Of a stretch of 64,000 nt of DNA, positions 22,032 to 32,065 are shown one piece after another. The notes below the pieces were generated by a model. The model did not search any database. It had not been told where the DNA came from and saw only the letters and a list, made by a program, of their open reading frames with translations. The translations under genes were made by a program, and so were the position numbers. The DNA is from Kuschelorhynchus macadamiae (lineage: Eukaryota > Arthropoda > Insecta > Coleoptera > Curculionidae), in contig JAUTXW010000329.1 in NCBI GenBank assembly GCA_030620095.1, forward strand, positions 728,001 through 792,000, in the 5' to 3' direction. How positions within the stretch are numbered: the first letter of the stretch is position 1; each line of letters starts with the position of its first letter.

Positions 22032-22934
22032 ATGGACAATTTTTTGGCATCGAGTAGCAAAATAATTGACAATGACTTTGACTTATACACATGTACTCAA
22101 ATGCAGAATTTTGCAAACCAACAAAACAATGAAACAGACGTATTTACAACTAGTCAACAACAAACTATTCAGGACTTGAATGAAATTATTTACAATAGCC
22201 AAGTTCAGAATAATGCCAACAAACACAACAACGAAAAATATTTATTTACAGCTACTCAACAACAAACTCTTGACGATCTTAATGACATTATTGACAACCA
22301 GACGGACTTAATTACAACAAAAACTAAACAAACTCTTGAAGAACTGAATGACATTGACGAAACTCAAAATTCTAGCTATGAGGATATTGTTTGTTTTCAA
22401 AAATCTAATCCAAATTATTTAACATTAAAATCGCCAATTAATTCTCCGAGACCAATTTGCTCTCCCCTTTTGTTTAGTGAAAATTCTGATTCGGAAGAAG
22501 AACAAATTGATCAAAATTTAAGTTTGGCTATTTGTCCTACTAATTCATCATATGATATTGTAAATTCTGATTCGCAAGAATAACAAATTGATCAAAATTT
22601 ATGTTCGGCTATATCTTCTATTAATTCACCATATGCTATTGTAAATTCTGATCCGCAAGAAAAACAAATTGATGCAAATTTGACTTCGGATATTTCTCCT
22701 AATAATTCACCAGTTGAACAAAATTCAATTTCGAAACCATCATTTATCATTAAAAAAAAATTTAAAATTAATAAAAAAAATAAAAAACAAATAGCAAACC
22801 TTAAGTGTCTGGGTTTCGCTATTCAAAATTTAACTAATTTGATCACAATTAAAAAGGGAGACGAAAGTACGGTGAATTATGTTAAACAGGCCTTTGACAA
22901 ATTAGTTGACTCATTTGAAGAAATGGATTCATAA
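22032..22934 (+). pseudogene. Disordered Gln/Asn-rich repeat protein with internal stop
   Basis: One frame from MDNFLASSSK, interrupted by TAA at 22581-22583 and open again to 22934. The first 183 residues hold two copies of a segment of about 35 residues (QNFANQQNN...TTSQQQTIQDLNEI and QNNANKHNN...TATQQQTLDDLNDI). A second repeat of about 27 residues (QIDQNL...INSP..IVNSD) spans the stop, which falls between its first and second copies. The C-terminal 80 residues are basic (FIIKKKFKINKKNKKQ) and end in a possible helix. Function is unknown. The position before polB could suit a terminal-protein or regulatory role, but nothing in the sequence shows that. It could also be two genes. Confidence 0.5.
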
Positions 22935-22958
22935 AGTCAATTAATTTCTATTGAATTT

Positions 22959-23113
22959 GACTATAACTAAATAAAAATGCACAATATTAATTTTATTATT
23001 ATACAAAGAACTTCAAAAATGCAATTGCTTTTTTCAAAATTTGACTATAACTAAATAGAATTGCACAATATTAATTTTATTATTATTATTATGCAGAAAA
23101 CTTCAGAAATGCA
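22959..23113. repeat. Imperfect tandem duplication upstream of polB, about 80 bp
   Basis: TTGACTATAACTAAATA is followed by TTGCACAATATTAATTTTAT or its near copy in two successive units, 22959-23032 and 23041-23113. The second copy runs into the first polB codons. Confidence 0.75.
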
Positions 23114-26100
23114 TAAGTATGTAACATGTAATAAAGTCTTTACTAGAAAGGATAATTTACTGCGACATATTAAAAAACATGTTAACGGAAATTCCACAAA
23201 ACTCAACAGTTGGTTGAAAAAACCAAAGCTTGTTAAAGGTAAGAACATTTTATTTTTCATGTCATATTTTGTAAAATATTTTTTTCTTAATTTATATAGA
23301 TTCTACAAATATTGTAAAATATTGTAAAGAATGCAAGAAAAATATAAACCAAAGTCTATGGGGTGGACATCTTCGATCTAGTGTGCACAAGAACAATTCC
23401 AAAATAGGCTTGGAGGAAGGTGTTGAAATTATCAAGTCAGCATTCAGGGAACGAATAATATCTTATAGGATTTCCTCACACCAAAACTTCATAAATGTGA
23501 AAGAATATTTTCAACATTTGGAATACAAAATTGCACATCTAATAGATCAAGAACTGCAGAAACATAAATGTATCAAGCTAAATATGGAACTGTTCGGTTT
23601 CTATTTTAACCCCAGCAGCGACAGCTATGATGTCAAATCTTTTAATGCGCCGTTCCAAGTCATTTGCCAGGGATATCAGAAAAAAGAACTGTTAGAGCAA
23701 ATCTGCACCATTATTGACCAGAAAGCTGACGAATTTGCAGAAAGAGATTCAGGTAAAGAATTTATTTTCGATTTTACAACAGCAACAAAAAAAGTAATTT
23801 TTTAATTTTTACGTTGCAGGATGGGCTTTGATGAATTTACTTCATTTGGAAATTAATGTTAACAAGCACAATCCGCTGAGAGCCTCATCTTTTATCCAAC
23901 TTCCTCAAGAGATCAAGAGACGTCAAGCTGTGATCAACATTAGGAATGATGACAACTTTTGCTTCGCCTGGGCAGTTGTGTCTGCTCTTCACCAACCACG
24001 CGGATTAGATTTTGAAACTTCATCCTACCCACACTACTCTTCTGTTTTGGATATGTCAGGTATAGAATTTCCAATGTTGCTAAAGAACATTAAGATTTTT
24101 GAAGAAAAAAATAACATTTCTATTAATGTATATGGATTAGAAATTATAAATCCTAAAAAGGGGTATGAAGTAATTGGTCCACTTTATTATTCATCGAATA
24201 AAAAAAATCAACATGTCAATTTATTGTTAATAAGTGATGATGATGAAAAAACTTTTCATTATTGCTATATTAAAGATTTATCAAAACTAGTTTCTGCACA
24301 AATTTCTAAACATCACGGAAAAAAATATATTTGCGATGGTTGTTTACAATATTTCCCTACAGAAGAAAATTTATTACAACACAATAGCTATGATTGTGAT
24401 CATTTACGAATTAACCTACCTTCTAAAGAATTAATAAAAGATAAGTTTGGAAACTATTCATATGATAATATTTTGAAATTTGTAAATTATCATAAACAAA
24501 TGAAAGTTCCTTTCGTGGTGTATGCAGATTTTGAATGCATTTTAAAGCTTTTAAATAATGACAATGTTGATAAAAATCCTAATACTTCATACACCTTAAA
24601 ACAATATGAACATATTCCACATTCATTTGCCTATTACATTAAATGTTCCTTCGACGATAATTATTCTAAATTTGAAAAATATAGAGGTCAAAATTGTGAT
24701 ACATTATTTATAAATTCTTTAGAAAGAGATGTGTATAACATATACAATAAATATTTAAAGGCTCCTAAAAAAATGATCCCTTTGAACGAACTGGACAAAA
24801 TTTATCATAACTATGAAAAAGTTTGTCATATTTGTAATAAACCTCTTTTAAATGACAGGGTTGCAGATCATTGTCATATAACCAGTCTTTATAGAGGTCC
24901 AGCTCATTCACTCTGCAACATAAATTACAGAATACCTAACTTTATTCCAGTTATATTGCATAATTTGCGTAATTATGATTCTCATCTATTTCTTAAAAAA
25001 TTATGCTTAAACAAAGAACAACTAACAGTTATCGCACAAAACAAGGAAAAATATATTTCATTTGAAAAGATTATTCATGTGGATAACTATTTTGATAAAA
25101 AGACACAAAAGTTTAAGAAAAAAAATATATCATTAAGGTTTATTGATTCTTTTCAATTTCTATCCCATTCTTTATCAAAACTCTCTGAAAGCTTAAAAGA
25201 TGAACAATGTAAGGAAATAAAAAAAATTTTCAATGATGAAGAAAGATTTAAACTTATTCGGCAAAAAGGTGTATTTCCTTACAGTTATATTGATGATTAT
25301 TTAAAATTAGAAGAAACAACTTTACCTCAGAAAGACCAATTTTATAATACTTTAACGGATGAGCACATCAGTGATGCAGAATACCAAAGAGCTGTAAAGG
25401 TTTGGCAATTGTTTAAATTTGAATCTCTTGGTCAATACTCCGACGTTTACTTACTCTCTGATACTTTACTTTTGGCAGATATTTTTGAAAATTTTAGAAG
25501 CACTTGTTTATCCACATATAAGCTCGATCCAGCTCATTTTTACACTTTTCCAGGTTTATCCTGGGAGGCGTGTTTGCGTTATACTGGAATAGAGTTAGAA
25601 TTGTTAACTAATCCAGATATGATACACTTTTTCAAAAAAAGCGTTCGCGGTGGTGTGAGCTCTTGCATTTGTAGAAAATCTGAAGCTAATAACCCATTTC
25701 TTTTAAATTTTGATCCTTTAAAGCCAACTAAATACATAATTTATTATGATGCAACAAATTTGTATGGTTATGCAATGTCACAGCACATTCCAACGGGAGA
25801 TTTTGTTTGGTTAACAGATAAAGAAATCAATGATTTAAATATTATGAATATTTCTAAAAAATCTAATAAGGGATATGTTTTAGAAGTTGATTTAGAATAT
25901 CCTACAAGTCTACATTCCTATCATAACGATTTTCCGTTTTGTCCAGAAAACTTTAAACCGCCAAATTCTAAATGCATAAAATTAATACCCAATTTAAATG
26001 ATAAATCAAAATATGTTATTCACTATCAATTATTAAAACAATGTTTGGAACATGGACTCAAGTTAACTAAAGTTCATAGAGTTTTACAGTTTTCTCAATC

Positions 26101-27013
26101 TGATTGGTTGAAAAAATATATAGACTTGAATTCAAGATTAAGAAATGATTCAAAGAATGAATTTGATCGTAATACTTACAAGTTGGCAAATAATAGTATT
26201 TATGGCAAGACTATGGAAAATGTTGATAGGAGAATTGACGTAAGACTTGTTACAGAGTGGGAAAAAAATAGAAGAAAAGATGGTGCTGAGAATTTAATTG
26301 CAAAACCATATTTCAAGGACTTAACAATATTTTCTGAAAACTTGGTAGCTATTCAAATGCAAAAGATTCAAGTTACTTACAATAAACCAATATATGTAGG
26401 CTTCTCAATATTAGATATATCTAAAACTGTCATGTATGATTTCTTTTATAATTTTTTAAAACCTCTTTATCAGGAAAATATTTCACTTTTATACACCGAT
26501 ACCGATTCGTTCATTTTAGAAGTCACAACTCCAAATATTTATTCTGACATGATAAAAAATATTCACAAATTTGACACATCTAATTATGAATTTAATAATA
26601 TTCATGAAATGCCTATTACAAAGTCAGTTATAGGAAAATTCAAAGATGAATATGCTGGTGAACCCATTACTGCTTTCTTTGGTACTGGAGCAAAAGCATA
26701 TTGTATTAAAACGGAAAACAGTTTAACAAAAAAAGCAAAAGGTGTTAAAAAAAGTGCAATTAAAAAGCAGTTGGATTTTATTCATTATAAAGATGTTGTT
26801 GAAAATCATTCTAAAACCTTTTGTTCAATGTATGTTTTTCGATCTAGACAACATACAATTTTTACAGAGTTAATTAATAAATTGGCTTTGAGTTCCGAAG
26901 ATGATAAGCGGTATAAAATTCCCTATAGTTTTAATACATTAGCTTGGGGACACCAAGATATTGCTTTGTATCAATGGAATGCAGAACATGAAGATTTAGA
27001 TATATTTATGTAG
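23091..27013 (+). CDS. polB: Protein-primed family B DNA polymerase, three exons
   Basis: Exons 23091-23238, 23300-23752 and 23820-27013 sum to 3795 nt, an exact multiple of three (1264 aa). Both introns (61 and 67 bp) have GT..AG ends and split a codon after its first base. Residues 1-200 hold a C2H2-like finger (first Cys replaced by Tyr) and a CKEC...H...H motif. Then come the DNFCFAWAV region, a C2H2-like finger at about 371-393, and an exonuclease domain (YADFEC 435-440, HNLRNYDSHLFL 581-592, YSDVYLLSD from 740). An HNH/EndoVII-like cysteine insertion is at 536-567. Polymerase motifs are A (YYDATNLYGY, 842-851), B (KLANNSIYGK, 988-997) and C (YTDTDSF, 1092-1098). All catalytic residues are present. 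It should copy the element from a protein primer in the nucleus, consistent with its introns. An acceptor-like TTATGCAG just at the start leaves room for a further upstream exon. Confidence 0.9.
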
Positions 27014-27079
27014 ATATTATAAGGTATTTAAATTTGTTGTTTTTGAAACCAAAGTTAGTCTTCATAAGTCTTTCACAAA

Positions 27080-27451
27080 ATGTGCATAGAAACTTTTGAC
27101 AAAGAAATTGATAACAGTTATTTTAAAACATATGAAAAACGACTTTCCACTTTTAAAAAATGGAAAGGAAAATTGAGACCAGAAGTGTTAGCTGGAGCTG
27201 GCTTTTACTATACTTCAATCAATGATATTTGTAAATGTTTTTATTGTGGTATTGAAATTTTTGATTGGTTAAGTTATGATGATCCTATTGTGGAGCATAA
27301 GAAATTTGCTAGGAATTGTGATTTAAATAACTGTTTATGGAAAAATAGGAATCGAATAATTGTAACCATTCAAAATAAGTCTTCAAGCTACACATTTTAT
27401 ATAGTATTATTAATATCCTTATTTATGAACTTTTACATATATTTAAATTAA
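27080..27451 (+). CDS. Single-BIR (IAP-like) protein with C-terminal membrane segment
   Basis: The 123-residue product has one baculoviral IAP repeat at about residues 17-85. It has the leading YEKRLSTFKKW helix, GFYYTSIND, and zinc ligands C53, C56, H73 and C80 (CFYC...EH...C), with the DDP before the His. No RING follows. The C-terminus is a hydrophobic stretch (residues 104-121) with polar flanks, probably a tail anchor. BIR domains bind caspases or IAP antagonists, or in survivin-type proteins chromosomal partners; blocking host cell death is the natural guess for a viral element. It lies 66 bp after polB on the same strand. The RING gene at 19348 could supply the ligase half in trans, but that is speculation. 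Confidence 0.85.
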   Translation: MCIETFDKEIDNSYFKTYEKRLSTFKKWKGKLRPEVLAGAGFYYTSINDICKCFYCGIEIFDWLSYDDPIVEHKKFARNCDLNNCLWKNRNRIIVTIQNKSSSYTFYIVLLISLFMNFYIYLN

Positions 27452-27549
27452 GTATTTTATTGTTATTTTTTTACAACTGCTTTTGCTTTCGTGGTGAAAG
27501 TATCTGCTTAATGTTAATAAATTTGGAATATAATTATTAATTTGTTTTA

Positions 27550-27849
27550 ATGACTATCAGTAGATCTCAATTTATTCTTCTTTATTTTATTTTCCAAAAT
27601 GTTTTTTATGTTCATCATCCCCCTGGCGTAACACAGTGTGAAATATGTTTTTCTAATAAAACAGACGTCACTCTAAGTAAATATTGTAAATTTATGAAAA
27701 TTGGATTAATTAACTATAGTACAATTAGTTGGATGGAACGAATAAATGGAAATGAAAATGCAAGTAAATTTTTTAAAATTTTGTATCATTATCCAAATCG
27801 ATCTATTTTTGATACAAATTGGATAGAAAGGTTAGAGTTTAAAAAATAA
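27550..27849 (+). CDS. Small protein of unknown function
   Basis: A 99-residue ORF from MTISRSQF. The N-terminus is hydrophobic (FILLYFIFQNVFYV) and could be a signal or membrane segment. A CEIC pair and a later Cys follow (residues 30-45), then a mixed C-terminal half with WMERINGN and WIERLEF. I recognise no family. It lies 98 bp after the BIR gene in the same direction, and base composition matches its neighbours. It may be a genuine accessory gene or a chance ORF. Confidence 0.4.
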   Translation: MTISRSQFILLYFIFQNVFYVHHPPGVTQCEICFSNKTDVTLSKYCKFMKIGLINYSTISWMERINGNENASKFFKILYHYPNRSIFDTNWIERLEFKK

Positions 27850-28083
27850 TCAGTTACAAATTTTAACCCCCAACTGTACCAATTATTATGACGGATTCAA
27901 AAATTATTACTTTTCCATCATTAGTGTTACATTAAACTTTGCATTATTTTTATACATTACCATTTTAATTATTTATCTTTATTACAAATTTCAAACTGGA
28001 AATCTATTTTTTCATTAATCCATTTTAATCGAAACTTTAAAGAAAGTGGGGATGAGAATATTTAAGTACAAGAATAACACAAT

Positions 28084-28794
28084 ATGTTTCAGTCTCGTTT
28101 AGTCATTATGAACAACGCCGTGGTTCATAAACCTTTGGAAACGCTTCTTAATTCAAAAATTTATTTTTTAAATAATTCTTTGTCAAAATTTGTTCTTGTT
28201 GGCATTAGTTTAAATGATTTTTCTCCAAAAATTGTAATTGGTGGAAAAACTGGATTTTCAATCGCACTAACCGAAGAAAATTGGAAAGACATTTGTGTTC
28301 ATCAAGGAATTATTGTAAACAATTTCTACTTTCCTCAAGTTGATCAAACCAGTGTGAATATAAACAACATTCATCTGCAGGTTCAGAAAATAAATGATAC
28401 CCCTGTTCTACAAATTACAAAAGGCCCACACTTCATATACTTAGGACAAGAGTCTTTGGACAATTTGTGGCGATTAAAGGAAATTATTGATTATAGATTA
28501 TCTATACTTAAAAGGCAAGAATTCAATACATATTTCAAAATATTTCAAAATAATATTTCATCTGATTGTGGCGACTTGTGTACGCATGTTTATAATATAA
28601 TAAGTCCAACAGAAAATCCTAACAGTGAAAATGTTTCAACTATGATGGAATTACTTGCTTTATATCCTGAACAAATGGAAAACAAATTGAAGCAAAATGG
28701 AACAAAACGAAAATATTACGAAGAAAACAATGAAAATGGATCAAAAAGAAAATATTACGAAGAAAACAATATCTTTTCTGGAAGAGAACAATAA
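28084..28794 (+). CDS. Polinton accessory protein of unknown function
   Basis: A 236-residue ORF; the start may be the first Met or MNNAVVHKP nine residues on. It looks like a folded protein with alternating strands (VLVGISLNDFSPKIVIGGKTGF, VQKINDTPVLQITKGPHFIYLG), then helices. The C-terminus is a 13-residue direct repeat (KRKYYEENNENGS, then KRKYYEENN) encoded by a 39-bp tandem duplication at 28695-28770. The basic repeat could be a nuclear-localisation or nucleic-acid-binding tail. It is the last plus-strand gene of the left half. I do not recognise the family. Confidence 0.6.
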   Translation: MFQSRLVIMNNAVVHKPLETLLNSKIYFLNNSLSKFVLVGISLNDFSPKIVIGGKTGFSIALTEENWKDICVHQGIIVNNFYFPQVDQTSVNINNIHLQVQKINDTPVLQITKGPHFIYLGQESLDNLWRLKEIIDYRLSILKRQEFNTYFKIFQNNISSDCGDLCTHVYNIISPTENPNSENVSTMMELLALYPEQMENKLKQNGTKRKYYEENNENGSKRKYYEENNIFSGREQ

Positions 28795-28978
28795 GGTGCA
28801 TGTGTTAGTGAAGTGGAGCTTTGCTTACAGACAAGCCCGTAGGAGTAACTTTCAGATGTGGTACTTAGATAGACTCCGTTTTGAAAAAAGAATAAATGAT
28901 TGTAAACTTATTCTAGATTCGATATTATCTGAGGAACATAGAAATAAAATATATTTGACACGTTTTAATAAAAATTGA
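28697..28978 (+). CDS. Overlapping small ORF, doubtful
   Basis: A 93-codon frame starts inside the repeat of the preceding gene and extends 184 bp beyond it. The non-overlapping part is basic and aromatic (KWSFAYRQARRSNFQMWYLDRLRFEKR) and reads like real protein more than chance. It may be a separate gene with a start in the overlap, or a spliced or frameshifted extension of the gene before it. No family recognised. Confidence 0.3.
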   Translation: MEQNENITKKTMKMDQKENITKKTISFLEENNKVHVLVKWSFAYRQARRSNFQMWYLDRLRFEKRINDCKLILDSILSEEHRNKIYLTRFNKN

Positions 28979-29132
28979 ATTTGATGTTTTACTTAATAAA
29001 ATTTTAGTTTAGTAAATGTGAATTTTATTTGAAATTAATGAGCACATTAAGACTTTGTAATTTGTATCAGCTAAAGCATAAAGTGAGGAACAGAAATAAA
29101 ACAAATTTAACTAAAATTTAATTTCAATTTAA

Positions 29133-30065
29133 TTAAACAATATTTTTTTTATCAATCCATGTATTATATTTTTTATCAAGTCCTAACCATTTCACATAAA
29201 CTTTGTTTCCTTTCCTTCTCAAAATCTTCTCAATAAGATACACATCGGTATGCTTTACTTTTAGTAATTCTTGCTCATAAAAACCACCCAGAATGTCCTG
29301 ATTATCTTCGTCTTGAATTAAATATGTCCAAGGGTTTGTCATCTTAACTTCTTTAATGTGGAATATCTCATTTGACCAATTTGGTGTGTAACCTTTTGAA
29401 AATGCCTCTCGATGCTTGCTTATTCGTACGTGATCACCCACTTTAAACTTTGGAGATTTTATATCTAACGTTTTAGCATGAGTAAATGCAGATTTCAAGA
29501 TTCTATTTTCATTTGTTTTATTTACTTGTTTTGGCTTCATTCCTATTGAAGAATGTTTTGTATTGTTATAATCTTTTACAATATCCGCTAATATATTAAA
29601 CCATTTGTAATTTCCTTGAATGCTAAATATTTTCCACATATTATTCTTTAAAGTCCTGTTCACTTTTTCTACTATACTCGCTTTCAAATTGGAAAACGTG
29701 CTATAATGGTTAATTCGAAATTGTTGCATCAAATTTTGAAAATTTACATTGAAAAACTCTCTCCCTCTATCCGTTTGCAAGTTTTTTGGTGGAGTTTTTG
29801 CACTGATTAATATTTTTTTCATTGCCGCTGTTACGTCTTTTCCAGATTTAGATTTTAACGGTTCGGCCCAAACATACTTAGAAAATACATTTATGGTAAT
29901 CAAGATATATTTAAATCCCTTATTAAATTTGGCATAGGGTAACATTTCAACCAAATCAGCTTGAAAAAGATCATTTAACCCTTTCACTACCACCCTTCTG
30001 CGTTTGTAGTTTTTTCTAGCAGGTTTATGTAATTCATTAACGACTTGTTGTTTAACGGTTGTCAT
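29133..30065 (-). CDS. int: Retroviral-type integrase with chromodomain-like tail
   Basis: A 310-residue protein of the Polinton c-integrase family. The DDE catalytic triad is intact: D37 (FQADLVEM), D99 (LQTDRGREFF) and E133 (SIVEKVNRTLK). After the core comes an SH3-like segment (KVGDHVRISKHREAF), then a C-terminal chromodomain-like stretch of about 35 residues (YLIEKILRRKGNKVYVKWLG...TWI). The start MTTVKQQVV precedes a basic RKNYKRRRVVVKG stretch, so no separate zinc domain is obvious. It joins the element's ends to chromosomal DNA and makes the 6-bp duplication seen here. It is the most downstream gene of the minus-strand cluster. No stops. Confidence 0.92.
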   Translation of the reverse strand: MTTVKQQVVNELHKPARKNYKRRRVVVKGLNDLFQADLVEMLPYAKFNKGFKYILITINVFSKYVWAEPLKSKSGKDVTAAMKKILISAKTPPKNLQTDRGREFFNVNFQNLMQQFRINHYSTFSNLKASIVEKVNRTLKNNMWKIFSIQGNYKWFNILADIVKDYNNTKHSSIGMKPKQVNKTNENRILKSAFTHAKTLDIKSPKFKVGDHVRISKHREAFSKGYTPNWSNEIFHIKEVKMTNPWTYLIQDEDNQDILGGFYEQELLKVKHTDVYLIEKILRRKGNKVYVKWLGLDKKYNTWIDKKNIV

Positions 30066-30106
30066 GACAACAAACTTGTTTATTCAATTTTAAGGAAGTT
30101 CACTTT

Positions 30107-30832
30107 CTATGTTTTGTAATAATTCGAAATATAACTTTTATATGTTTTTTCCCATTCATTCAATTTATCAATTTGTATTTTATAACTTTTTTCATTTAAA
30201 ATTTTACTAATTTTAGTAATCTCCTTTTCTAACGCATTAAAGGATTTTTTTATCTCTCCAGTTAAGAAAGTAGTTGATCTACTATCACTATTTTTTAATT
30301 CCTCCTCTGTTTTATTTAATTCTTGTTCTAATTTCTTAATTACACTGGACATTATATTTTCCAAGGAAATATATTGTTGATTTTCTTCCAAAGTGAGTTG
30401 GTCAATTGTTCTACTGTTAAGAATGCTATTTTGATTTCTTTTTTTTTCATCATCTAACCTTTTTATAAAAGTTCTTAATTGTTTAATTTTTTCCTTGTGT
30501 TTTTCAATTATTACTTCTCTTATATTTGTTTCCATTATTTTATTAATTTTGTTGATATCATCACTTAATTTTTTGTCTTCCTTTTTAACATGTTCATTTA
30601 AAAATTGCAAATCTTTACTTATTTGATTTAGCGTTAGCAACTGTTTATTAACGTTTTCAATTGAGGTATAGCATCCTTTAATCTGGTTTTCATACTTTAA
30701 AAAATTTTCATCAAAAACCTTAAGCTTTTTAGCAAAGATTTCATTTTCACCTAATCTCCTTTTTAAATTATTGTCACTTATTCTCTCTTGATTTTGTTTT
30801 GAAATATGGCGTCCAAATTTATCAACTGTCAT
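30107..30832 (-). CDS. Long coiled-coil protein, possible fibre-like structural protein
   Basis: A 241-residue ORF from MTVDKFGRHIS. After a short N-terminal peptide almost the whole chain is heptad-rich charged helix (NLKRRLGENEIFAKKL, LKDLQFLNEHVKK, KLEQELNKTEEELKNS), so a coiled-coil oligomer is likely. It lies 41 bp upstream of the integrase and 49 bp downstream of the next minus-strand gene, in a tight cluster. A short conserved N-terminal tag before a long stalk is how adenovirus-type fibres are built, which makes a capsid-spike role conceivable. That is inference only. Confidence 0.65.
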   Translation of the reverse strand: MTVDKFGRHISKQNQERISDNNLKRRLGENEIFAKKLKVFDENFLKYENQIKGCYTSIENVNKQLLTLNQISKDLQFLNEHVKKEDKKLSDDINKINKIMETNIREVIIEKHKEKIKQLRTFIKRLDDEKKRNQNSILNSRTIDQLTLEENQQYISLENIMSSVIKKLEQELNKTEEELKNSDSRSTTFLTGEIKKSFNALEKEITKISKILNEKSYKIQIDKLNEWEKTYKSYISNYYKT

Positions 30833-30881
30833 GTTGAGCTTTCATTAAACAATAAATATGATTATATTTGATAGCTGTTAT

Positions 30882-32021
30882 TTATAGTATTACTTTATCT
30901 TCTCTTAATTCTTCAATAATAGAGATAATCTCGTTACTATGAGCATTATTTCCCGCATCACTTGATGAAATTAATAAACGTAGCCTATCAACAATTTCGT
31001 TAACATTATTCCAGTATACATAGTCTGTATTTGATCTGTTTGTTTTCAAAATTAATCCCTTTCCTGTAGATTTGGCTCTAGTTGTTCTAAACGGAGGTTT
31101 TGGTTTGTTAAATGCTGTAACTAATCTTGGCAAGGTTTTTGTCTTTGTAATCCCCTTTCTTTGTAAATATGGTCCTATTATTGTAACATATTTGTGTGAT
31201 GTATTTCCTTGAACTTGTTCATTTGAATCAAAATTCCTACGATATACATTTGTTTTAGCTAGAATGTTCATGTAATTATCTAAATCTTCCTTCTTATAAC
31301 CTTTCGGTTCTTTTTTGAAAAGCAATTCGTATAAACCTGGCGTGCCTGTGTACGTTATTCCTCCCACTTTAATGTCTTTTCCAATAATTTCTACCGGTAT
31401 CTGTGTTAAACCAAAAGAAAACTTATCCGTTTCGAGGTCATGAACTATTCCATAATAATGGTCAAATTTATGTTGTGTATCTTTCACACCCTCATCAATA
31501 TATGATCTGGGTAATTCATGAAAATCTGCTAAGTAATCTTTATATGATGGTGTACCAACATAGGTTTGAATTGTTTTTCTAGTTTGTTCCAATATGTCTG
31601 ACAAGTTTAAATTTGTTGTTGTGTCACTAGAAGGATCTGAAGTTTCTGCTATAACAGTTGATGACAATGGTTGTACTACAGGAGAGGAAGAAGTGATACT
31701 ACTGTCATTTAAAAATGTTGGTAGTTCTGTAGGGAGTGACGGAGTTTTTCCTGTTTTCTGAATATTTTTCGTCGGAGTTGATGTTTTATAAAGCTTTGTA
31801 GGTGTTTTGAAATCTTCATACTTTGAAACTCTTTCTTCTTTTAAATCGAATGGTTCGGATTTACCAATACTTGAAATTAGCTGTTTAAGTGGTTGTGTTA
31901 TTGGTCTATAAGTTTGTTCTAATTCGGACTGAGCAGTAGAAGTAGCTAATTTCAAGCTTTGATATTTGTGCTTCACGGCTTGTCTCGATCTTATTAATTC
32001 TCGAGCTAAACGTTTATCCAT
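30882..32021 (-). CDS. Polinton protein of unknown function (DUF8207-like)
   Basis: About 379 residues from MDKRLARELIRSR; an upstream Met adds three. Helical basic N-terminus, then a Ser/Thr/Pro-rich low-complexity middle (about residues 80-145). A conserved-looking globular C-terminal half follows: GTPGLYELLFKKEPKGY, YRRNFDSNEQVQGNTSHKY and YVYWNNVNEIVDRLRLLISS, ending NEIISIIEELRE. I recall this C-terminal pattern recurring in insect Maverick copies, possibly as Pfam DUF8207, but cannot verify the number. Position between ATPase and coiled-coil protein points to a virion role. Intact frame. Confidence 0.75.
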   Translation of the reverse strand: MDKRLARELIRSRQAVKHKYQSLKLATSTAQSELEQTYRPITQPLKQLISSIGKSEPFDLKEERVSKYEDFKTPTKLYKTSTPTKNIQKTGKTPSLPTELPTFLNDSSITSSSPVVQPLSSTVIAETSDPSSDTTTNLNLSDILEQTRKTIQTYVGTPSYKDYLADFHELPRSYIDEGVKDTQHKFDHYYGIVHDLETDKFSFGLTQIPVEIIGKDIKVGGITYTGTPGLYELLFKKEPKGYKKEDLDNYMNILAKTNVYRRNFDSNEQVQGNTSHKYVTIIGPYLQRKGITKTKTLPRLVTAFNKPKPPFRTTRAKSTGKGLILKTNRSNTDYVYWNNVNEIVDRLRLLISSSDAGNNAHSNEIISIIEELREDKVIL

Positions 32022-32065
32022 GCTGTACAAGTTTTAAATGAAATAAAACTGCAAATTTTTTACTT

